10,723 bases of DNA from an uncultured Rivibacter sp. Its GTDB lineage: Bacteria; Pseudomonadota; Gammaproteobacteria; Burkholderiales; Burkholderiaceae. The stretch is from the NCBI GenBank assembly GCA_946481025.1, contig CAMLNA010000140.1, positions 1 through 10,723 of the forward strand, read 5' to 3'. Below the pieces are notes generated by a model, which searched no databases, was not told where the DNA came from, and was given only the letters and a program-made list of their open reading frames with translations. Below are positions 6,690-10,723 of this stretch, piece by piece (positions within the stretch are counted from its first letter, which is position 1; each line of letters starts with the position of its first letter). A program made the position numbers and the translations under genes.

Positions 6690-7211
6690 TCACTCCTCCA
6701 GCAGCGACCGCAGCATCCAGGCGGTTTTTTCGTGCACGTCGAGCCGCTGCGTCAGCAGGTCGGCGGTCGGCTGGTCGTCGGCCTTGTCGGCCGCGGGGAA
6801 GATGCTGCGGGCCGTGCGGGCCACCGCTTCATGGCCCTCGACCAGGATGCGCACCATGTCCAGCGCCTTGGGCGGCGTGGTGGGCGCGTCCTTCAGCGAG
6901 CTGAGCTTGCCGAAGTCTGCATAGGAACCCGGCGCGGCATGGCCCAGGGCGCGGATGCGCTCGGCGATCGGGTCCACCGCGTTCCACAGTTCGGTGTACT
7001 GCGCCATGAACATGGTGTGCAGCGTGTTGAACATCGGGCCGGTGACGTTCCAGTGGAAGTTGTGCGTGGTGAGGTACAGCGTGTAGGTGTCGGCCAGCAG
7101 CGCCGACAGGCCCTTGGCGATGGCGGCGCGGTCCTTGTCGCTGATGCCGATGCTGATGGGCGGCACGTTCTTGCCGCCGGCGGCGGGGCTTGCGTTCTTG
7201 CTCTTTGCCAT
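6690..7211 (-). CDS. dps: Dps DNA-protection/ferritin-like protein
   Basis: A 173-residue member of the Dps family: dodecamers that oxidise Fe(II) with hydrogen peroxide, store the iron and, in many species, bind DNA. The ferroxidase ligands are all present with correct spacing: H53 (in [10 protein letters not shown]), H65, D80 and E84 (in [11 protein letters not shown]). The Lys-containing N-terminal tail (MAKSKN...GGKN) could contact DNA. The start at 7211 is supported by AGGAG on the minus strand (7221-7217), five bases upstream; the frame continues 12 codons further without support. It lies 63 bp behind a small membrane-protein gene and may be read from the same FNR-type promoter. A possible own -10 (TAAAGT) lies at 7251-7246. 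OxyR, a common regulator of dps, is encoded just upstream on the same strand. Confidence 0.95.
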   Translation of the reverse strand: MAKSKNASPAAGGKNVPPISIGISDKDRAAIAKGLSALLADTYTLYLTTHNFHWNVTGPMFNTLHTMFMAQYTELWNAVDPIAERIRALGHAAPGSYADFGKLSSLKDAPTTPPKALDMVRILVEGHEAVARTARSIFPAADKADDQPTADLLTQRLDVHEKTAWMLRSLLEE

Positions 7212-7274
7212 GGTCGCTCCTGAGGGTGGGCTTCGATGGCGCTGCACTTTAGCCCAGCCCGCCGGCGCAGGCCT

Positions 7275-7409
7275 TCAAGCCGGCGCCAGCCAGCGTGCGA
7301 GGTCGGCGAACCAGTACAGCGTGCCGGCGGCCACCAGGCCGAAGCCCAGCCAGCTGCGCACGCGGGCGAGGTCGATGCGGCCGGAAGTGACGGTGGGGGT
7401 GATCTTCAT
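7275..7409 (-). CDS. Small single-span membrane protein (44 residues)
   Basis: A short gene not recognised as any known family. It starts MKITPTVTSGRIDLARVRSW and has one hydrophobic segment (LGFGLVAAGTLYWFADLARWL) before the end LAPA. The start is well supported: AGGAG on the minus strand (7420-7416) sits six bases before ATG. The charged, Arg-containing N-terminal half suggests an N-in orientation. A longer in-frame start exists at 7493, but it would run through the FNR-type palindrome and lacks a ribosome site. The gene lies between oxyR and dps on the same strand, with dps starting 63 bp downstream, so the two may be cotranscribed. Its function is unknown; the position suggests a role under low oxygen or oxidative stress. 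Confidence 0.65.
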   Translation of the reverse strand: MKITPTVTSGRIDLARVRSWLGFGLVAAGTLYWFADLARWLAPA

Positions 7410-7464
7410 CGTGGGCTCCTGCGTATGGGTCGGGCCATGCTGCCTTGGGCGGCGGCCTGCAGGG

Positions 7465-7478
7465 TTGACGATCGTCAA
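7465..7478. promoter_or_regulatory. Perfect FNR/Anr/FixK-type palindrome upstream of the small ORF and dps
   Basis: TTGACGATCGTCAA is a perfect 14-bp palindrome. It fits TTGA-N6-TCAA, the half-site pattern of FNR/Anr/FixK regulators of the CRP superfamily. Its centre is about 62 bases before the ATG of the 44-residue protein on the minus strand. With the class II position (-41.5) transcription would start near 7430, with a weak -10 (CAGCAT). The gap 7410-7560 holds no other gene. Confidence 0.55.
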
Positions 7479-7506
7479 GCCCGGTCCAGGCACCGCGCAA
7501 GGTTAG

Positions 7507-7521
7507 GCCGCGAGCCGCGGC
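7507..7521 (-). terminator. Small GC hairpin downstream of oxyR
   Basis: GCCGCG-AGC-CGCGGC forms a perfect six-pair stem 40 bases after the oxyR stop codon. It lacks a T-run, so it is a weak candidate for the end of the oxyR transcript. Confidence 0.25.
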
Positions 7522-7560
7522 GTCGTCCAATTGACGATGCCCAGGGCCGCGATAGCCGTC

Positions 7561-8484
7561 TCAGGCCGTGAGCCTCGTGACGCCCGGCAGCGTGCAGGCG
7601 TAGATGGCATTGCGCAGCGCCGCGATCGCCTCGTAGCGGGTGAAGGTGCGGCGCCAGGCCAGCACGACCCGGCGCGTGGGCACCGGCTCGGTGAACGGTA
7701 TGTAGGCCAGGTGCGGCTGCGGATCGGCCGGCACCGACAGCTGCGGCACCACGGTGATGCCCATGCCCGACGCCACCATGTGCTTGATGGTCTCGAGCGA
7801 TGAACCCTCGAAGCTCTTGCGGATGCCTTCTGCGTCGCTCGCGAAGCGGGCGAACTCGGGGCAGACCTCCAGCACGTGGTCGCGGAAGCAGTGGCCGGTT
7901 CCGAGCAGCAGCATGGTTTCCTGCTTGAGTTCCTGCGCCGAGATGCTGTCGCGCCTGGCAAGCGGGTGGGCCTTGGGCACCGCCACGACGAACGGTTCGT
8001 CGTACAGCGGCGCGATGGCCAGGCCGGTATCGGGGAAGGGCTCGGCCATGATCGCGCAGTCGAGTTCGCCGGTGCGCAGCTGCTCCAGCAGCTTGACGGT
8101 GAAGTTCTCGTGCAGCATCAGCGGCATCTGCGGCACCCGCTCGATGGCGTTTTTCACCAGCTCGGGCAGCAGGTAGGGGCCGATGGTGTAGATGATGCCC
8201 AGCCGCAGCGGGCCGGCCAGCGGGTCCTTGCCGCGCTTGGCGATCTCCTTGATGGCCGCGGCCTGTTCCAGCGTGGCCTGCGCCTGGCGCACGATCTCCT
8301 CGCCCAGCGGCGTGACGCTCACCTCGGAGCTGCCCCGCTCGAACAGCTTGACGTCGAGCTCGTCTTCCAGCTTCTTGATCGCCACGCTGAGCGTGGGCTG
8401 CGACACGAAGCAGGCCTCGGCCGCACGGCCGAAATGCTTCTCTCTGGCGACGGCCACTATGTATCGGAGCTCGGTGAGGGTCAT
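7561..8484 (-). CDS. oxyR: Hydrogen-peroxide-sensing LysR-type regulator OxyR
   Basis: OxyR senses hydrogen peroxide by forming a disulfide and switches on catalase, peroxiredoxin, dps and similar genes. The 307-residue protein begins MTLTELRYIVAVA, with the winged helix at about 1-60 (FGRAAEACFVSQPTLSVAIK). The redox loop LGTGHCFRDHVLEVC places cysteines at exactly 199 and 208, the E. coli sensing and resolving positions, with H198 beside Cys199. The C-terminal effector domain includes VASGMGITVVP. ATG 8484 has no ribosome site; CAAAAT lies six bases upstream. It is divergent from the ECF sigma gene across 140 bp rich in dyads. The closeness of dps and a repair glycosylase fits a peroxide-defence role. 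No katG, ahpC or recG is in the window. Confidence 0.95.
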   Translation of the reverse strand: MTLTELRYIVAVAREKHFGRAAEACFVSQPTLSVAIKKLEDELDVKLFERGSSEVSVTPLGEEIVRQAQATLEQAAAIKEIAKRGKDPLAGPLRLGIIYTIGPYLLPELVKNAIERVPQMPLMLHENFTVKLLEQLRTGELDCAIMAEPFPDTGLAIAPLYDEPFVVAVPKAHPLARRDSISAQELKQETMLLLGTGHCFRDHVLEVCPEFARFASDAEGIRKSFEGSSLETIKHMVASGMGITVVPQLSVPADPQPHLAYIPFTEPVPTRRVVLAWRRTFTRYEAIAALRNAIYACTLPGVTRLTA

Positions 8485-8490
8485 GCGGCG

Positions 8491-8496
8491 ATTTTG
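8491..8496 (-). promoter_or_regulatory. -10-like element next to the oxyR start codon
   Basis: On the minus strand CAAAAT (four of six consensus bases) is followed by six bases and then ATG, again without a ribosome site. It lies inside the palindrome at 8492-8503, so a protein bound there would cover the promoter. Confidence 0.3.
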
Positions 8497-8503
8497 CGCA
8501 AAA
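8492..8503. promoter_or_regulatory. 12-bp palindrome in the oxyR promoter region
   Basis: TTTTGCGCAAAA is a perfect palindrome centred about 14 bases before the oxyR ATG. This position suits an autoregulatory operator, but it does not match the classic OxyR ATAG-type pattern. Confidence 0.35.
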
Positions 8504-8524
8504 CCGGGTCTTTGCGATACCCGG
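8504..8524. promoter_or_regulatory. Inverted repeat in the oxyR-sigma intergenic region
   Basis: CCGGGT and ACCCGG are perfect 6-bp arms separated by nine bases, directly next to the 12-bp palindrome. A further dyad CGCCA-A-TGGCG lies at 8543-8553. Together they may form binding sites for OxyR or another regulator of the divergent genes. Confidence 0.3.
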
Positions 8525-8589
8525 GGTGCGTCCCATCGAAAACGCCAATGGCGAAACCGGCTCGGCTGACCAGGGCCCGTGGGGATAGC

Positions 8590-8605
8590 CGGCCCGAAAG
8601 GGCCG
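8590..8605 (+). other. GNRA-loop hairpin before the sigma factor gene
   Basis: CGGCCC-GAAA-GGGCCG is a perfect six-pair stem closed by a GAAA tetraloop, 19 bases before ATG 8625. If the transcript starts near 8622 the hairpin would not be in this mRNA. It could act as a DNA dyad or serve a longer transcript. Confidence 0.35.
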
Positions 8606-8609
8606 CCGC

Positions 8610-8615
8610 TACACT
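8610..8615 (+). promoter_or_regulatory. -10 element next to the sigma factor start codon
   Basis: TACACT (four of six consensus bases) is followed by nine bases and ATG 8625, with no Shine-Dalgarno sequence between. Transcription would start one to three bases before the ATG. No clear -35 is seen. Confidence 0.38.
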
Positions 8616-8624
8616 GCCCGCGCC

Positions 8625-9218
8625 ATGCAACGCCCCGTCGTCGCCAAGAGCCCGCCGCCCGACCTCGCCAGCCTGCTGGCCCGGGTGGCCCTGCACGACC
8701 GGGCGGCCTTCGAGGCGCTGTACCGCGCCACGAGCAGCCACCTGCTGGGCATCGCCTTCCGGGTGCTCGGCCAGCGCGAGCGGGCCGAGGAGGTGCTGCA
8801 GGAGGCCTACATGAACGTCTGGCACTCGGCCGCCAGCTACAGCGCCGCCGTGGCGACGCCCATGACCTGGATGATCAACATCGTGCGCAACAAGGCGATC
8901 GACGCGGCGCGCTCGGGCCGCACCGAAAAGGCCAGTACCACGGCGCTCGACGACGACTTCGACATCGCGGCCGACCACCGGTGGGAACCCCAGCACCTGC
9001 TGGACGAAAGCCTCACCCGGCTGAGCATCGACGGCTGCATGGCCAGCCTGTCGGCCTCGCAGCGCCAGGCGCTGGCGCTGGCCTACTACCGCGGCATGGT
9101 GCACACCGAGATCGCCGAGGCGCTGAACGCACCGCTGGGCACGGCCAAGGCCTGGGTGCGCCGCGGGCTCGACAAGCTGAAAGACTGCCTGCAGGCTGCA
9201 GGCATCGAAGCCGCCTGA
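8625..9218 (+). CDS. ECF-type RNA polymerase sigma factor
   Basis: A 197-residue extracytoplasmic-function sigma factor. Region 2 spans about 28-95: it starts AFEALYRATSSHLLGIAFRV, continues RAEEVLQEAYMNVW (core RNA polymerase binding) and ends MTWMINIVRNKAIDAAR (-10 recognition). A linker rich in Asp and Thr (about 98-135) follows. Region 4 (about 138-190) has LSASQRQALALAYYRG and the helix-turn-helix HTEIAEALNAPLGTAKAWVRRGL for -35 recognition. The length and the lack of regions 1 and 3 fit the ECF class. The next gene, three bases away, encodes an RskA-like membrane anti-sigma factor, so the sigma factor should be held inactive until an envelope signal frees it. The regulon is unknown; the TPR gene downstream is a possible target. 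Confidence 0.93.
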   Translation: MQRPVVAKSPPPDLASLLARVALHDRAAFEALYRATSSHLLGIAFRVLGQRERAEEVLQEAYMNVWHSAASYSAAVATPMTWMINIVRNKAIDAARSGRTEKASTTALDDDFDIAADHRWEPQHLLDESLTRLSIDGCMASLSASQRQALALAYYRGMVHTEIAEALNAPLGTAKAWVRRGLDKLKDCLQAAGIEAA

Positions 9219-9221
9219 ACC

Positions 9222-9962
9222 ATGAACTACCTGCGCCCCGAACTGCTCGACCGCCTGGCGCGCGAATACGCGCTGGGCACGTTGCAGGGGCCGGCGCGCC
9301 GGCGTTTCGAGACGCTGCGCCGCCGCGCGCCGTTGGCCGCCATGGCGGTGGTGCGCTGGCAGCAGCGGCTGGGGCATCTGGCCAACAGCGTGCCGCAGAT
9401 GCAGCCCTCGCCCGCGGTCTGGCAGGGGCTGGAACGGCGGCTGTTCGCCGGGCCGGGGCCGGCCGCACGGAAGTCCGCGCGGCGGTCCCTGTGGAGCTGG
9501 CTCGGCGCGGCCGCCCGGCCGCTCGGCGGTGCGCTTGCCGGCGTGCTGCTGTGCGCGCTCGTTCTGCGCACCCAGCCCGAACTCCTCGGTTTGCAGGCAC
9601 CCACCGATACCTTCGCGCCCAGCTACGTCGGCGTGCTGACCGATGCGCAGCAGCAGCCGGTGCTGCTGGCCGGCTCGCTGCGGCACGGCCGGCAGCTCAC
9701 GCTGCGGCTGCTGCGGCCCCTGGGCGTGCCGCAGGGCAAGGTCGCGCAGCTCTGGGCCTTGCCGACCGACGGCGCGCCGGTGCCGCTGGCGGTGGTGGGC
9801 GACACACCGGGCAAGTCGCTCGTGCCCTTGCCGGTCACGTCGGAAGTGCTGTTCGCCAAGGTGCCGAGGCTGGGCGTCACGTTCGAAGACCGGCCCGTGG
9901 CCGCGGGCGGCCAGCCTGGCGGCGAGTTCGTGATCTCGGGCAACTGCGTGAAGCTCTGGTAG
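9222..9962 (+). CDS. RskA-like membrane anti-sigma factor
   Basis: A 246-residue single-span protein expected to bind and inhibit the sigma factor encoded just upstream. The cytoplasmic part (1-90) has the short LAREYALGTLQGPARRRFETL motif and VRWQQRLGHLA, as in RskA-type anti-sigma factors, and no zinc-binding HxxxCxxC motif. One membrane segment lies at about 91-114. The periplasmic domain (about 130-242) resembles the RskA C-terminal domain: YVGVLTDAQQQPVLL, VAQLWALPTDGAPVPLAVV, a strand FAKVPRLGVTFED and the closing GGQPGGEFVISG. It starts three bases after the sigma stop codon with no clear ribosome site, suggesting translational coupling. Release of the sigma factor by regulated proteolysis is the known mode for RskA and is an inference here. 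Confidence 0.88.
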   Translation: MNYLRPELLDRLAREYALGTLQGPARRRFETLRRRAPLAAMAVVRWQQRLGHLANSVPQMQPSPAVWQGLERRLFAGPGPAARKSARRSLWSWLGAAARPLGGALAGVLLCALVLRTQPELLGLQAPTDTFAPSYVGVLTDAQQQPVLLAGSLRHGRQLTLRLLRPLGVPQGKVAQLWALPTDGAPVPLAVVGDTPGKSLVPLPVTSEVLFAKVPRLGVTFEDRPVAAGGQPGGEFVISGNCVKLW

Positions 9963-9980
9963 GGCCGGCCCGGAGCAATT

Positions 9981-10010
9981 TGTCACAACGAGGCGGCTCG
10001 CTGGTGCGTC
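9981..10010 (+). promoter_or_regulatory. Possible ECF-type promoter upstream of the TPR gene
   Basis: TGTCACA (9981-9987) and CGTC (10007-10010) are separated by 19 bases and resemble -35/-10 pairs of some ECF promoters. They lie in the 169-bp gap after the anti-sigma gene, 122 bases before the TPR start. No matching pair is seen before the sigma gene itself, which weakens the case. Confidence 0.22.
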
Positions 10011-10131
10011 CGCCGCGCGGGGTGACGCCGTAAATGGGGGGACCAGGCGCGAACGACAGTCCTCCGATGCAAGCGCTGTCCTCGCCCTTGAACGTCTGCC
10101 CACCGATCGTCCGACACCCGAGGAGCCTTTC

Positions 10132-10644
10132 ATGCACACCCGCACCACCGCCGCCCGTTTCACCCAGTTGTGCGCCGCCGTCGCGCTGACCCTTGCTGCC
10201 ACCGTGAGCTTCGCCGCCGACACCGGCCCAGCCGTCGCGCCGGCCAAGGCCGACCCGCTGGCCGCCGCCCGCGAGCAGATCGCCGCCAGGAAGTGGGTCG
10301 CCGCCATCGACGAACTCAAGAAGGTGAACGACACGGCCAGTGCCGACTGGAACAACCTCATGGGCTACTCGTACCGCAAGGCCAAGACGCCCGACTACGA
10401 CGCCGCCGAGCGCTACTACGGCGAAGCCCTGCGCATCGACCCCAGGCACCGCGGCGCGCTCGAATACTCCGGCGAGCTCTACCTCATGAAGGGCGATCTT
10501 GCGAAGGCCGAGGAGCGCCTGGCCACGCTCGACAAGGTCTGCACCTTCTCGTGCGCCGAGTACCGCGACCTGAAGAAGGCCGTCGAGTCCTACAAGAAGG
10601 CCGGCAACAAGTACGTGGCGGCTGACGGCAACGGCGGCTGGTGA
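10132..10644 (+). CDS. Exported tetratricopeptide-repeat protein with a Cys-X3-Cys motif
   Basis: A 170-residue protein with a typical signal peptide (1-28, ending TVSFA before AD). The mature part is helical: DPLAAAREQIAARKWVAAID (41-60), DWNNLMGYSYRKA (72-84), then a TPR-like pair DYDAAERYYGEALRIDPRHR (88-107) and ALEYSGELYLMKGDLAKAEE (109-128). The end contains CTFSCAEY (C137 and C141), followed by a helix LKKAVESYKK. The Cys pair could form a disulfide or bind a metal. It probably acts as a periplasmic protein-protein adaptor, but the partner is unknown. GAGGAG (10120-10125) six bases upstream fixes the start. It lies 169 bp after the anti-sigma gene on the same strand and may belong to the regulon of the sigma factor. 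Confidence 0.85.
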   Translation: MHTRTTAARFTQLCAAVALTLAATVSFAADTGPAVAPAKADPLAAAREQIAARKWVAAIDELKKVNDTASADWNNLMGYSYRKAKTPDYDAAERYYGEALRIDPRHRGALEYSGELYLMKGDLAKAEERLATLDKVCTFSCAEYRDLKKAVESYKKAGNKYVAADGNGGW

Positions 10645-10648
10645 ACAC

Positions 10649-10675
10649 GGCCGGGGTGTTTGTCACCCCCGGGCC
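10649..10675 (+). terminator. GC-rich hairpin after the TPR gene
   Basis: GGGGTG (10653-10658) and CACCCC (10664-10669) pair around a TTTGT loop. The stem can be extended by GGCC and GGGCC with small bulges. It begins four bases after the stop codon. There is no T-run, so termination is likely but not certain. Confidence 0.5.
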
Positions 10676-10690
10676 GCTCCCAAGCAAGGC

Positions 10691-10716
10691 CCGGCCCCTC
10701 TCGGAGGGGTGGCCGG
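10691..10716. terminator. Second strong hairpin at the right edge
   Basis: Outer arms CCGGCC (10691-10696) and GGCCGG (10711-10716) enclose inner arms CCTC and GAGG around TCG, with a GGT bulge. The symmetry would let it serve transcripts from both sides. No gene is visible after it within the window. Confidence 0.4.
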
Positions 10717-10723
10717 CGTACCC

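Noticed and set aside
5778..7223. A 481-codon plus-strand frame across the Fpg-like gene and antisense to dps
   Set aside because: It runs out of frame through the glycosylase and antisense through dps, with Arg- and Gly-rich sequence and no family motif.
8481..10361. A 626-codon open frame on the minus strand across the sigma, anti-sigma and TPR genes
   Set aside because: It is antisense to three well-supported genes, has Arg/Ala/Gly/His-rich low-complexity composition and no recognisable domain. This is typical of third-position GC bias.
1..10723. Search for CRISPR arrays, tRNA or rRNA genes, transposase genes and terminal repeats
   Set aside because: No regularly spaced repeats, no tRNA-like T-loop with matching stems, and no transposase motifs were seen by eye on either strand.

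Overview
The window is very GC-rich, has long antisense shadow frames, and carries ordinary chromosomal genes. The ubiquinone enzyme UbiA, a Cys199/Cys208 OxyR, Dps, and the small ECF sigma/anti-sigma/TPR set together suggest a betaproteobacterium, most likely of the order Burkholderiales. This is an inference from gene content, not from a marker gene. I see no tRNA, rRNA, insertion sequence, phage gene or CRISPR array.

Left part (1-3709). The 3' end of a probable LysR-type regulator is followed by a small lipoprotein of the Sbal_3080 type and, 12 bp later, proC (last step of proline synthesis). A 259-bp gap with a LysR-type dyad (T-N11-A) leads to a hexameric-type glutamate dehydrogenase, with a TIGR00725/LOG-like nucleotide-binding protein 31 bp behind it. 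All these genes are on the plus strand.

Middle (3710-5675). A secreted protein joins two beta/gamma-crystallin domains (four Ca-binding-type motifs and two Cys-X8-Cys pairs) to a glycine-zipper/17-kDa-antigen-like C-terminus. Just before its ribosome binding site is a perfect 8-bp inverted repeat. Its 3' end overlaps by 29 bp the convergent ubiA gene.

Oxidative-stress block (5794-8484). An atypical Fpg/Nei DNA glycosylase (plus strand) converges on dps (minus strand). Upstream of dps is an untracked 44-codon membrane-protein gene, then a perfect FNR/Anr-type palindrome, then oxyR. Base-damage repair, iron storage/DNA protection and peroxide sensing therefore lie within 2.7 kb.

Right part (8625-10723). 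An ECF sigma factor and its RskA-like membrane anti-sigma factor form a two-gene operon, divergent from oxyR. An exported TPR protein follows after a 169-bp gap that holds a possible ECF-type promoter. The window ends in two strong GC-rich hairpins. ubiA, fpg, oxyR and the sigma gene all lack a Shine-Dalgarno sequence and have a -10-like hexamer 6-9 bases before ATG, which suggests leaderless transcripts. The other main genes have clear Shine-Dalgarno sites, except the TIGR00725 gene and the coupled anti-sigma gene. I found no obviously undescribed multi-gene system. The most notable items are the crystallin/glycine-zipper fusion, the FNR-type box with its small membrane protein, and the leaderless-start pattern.
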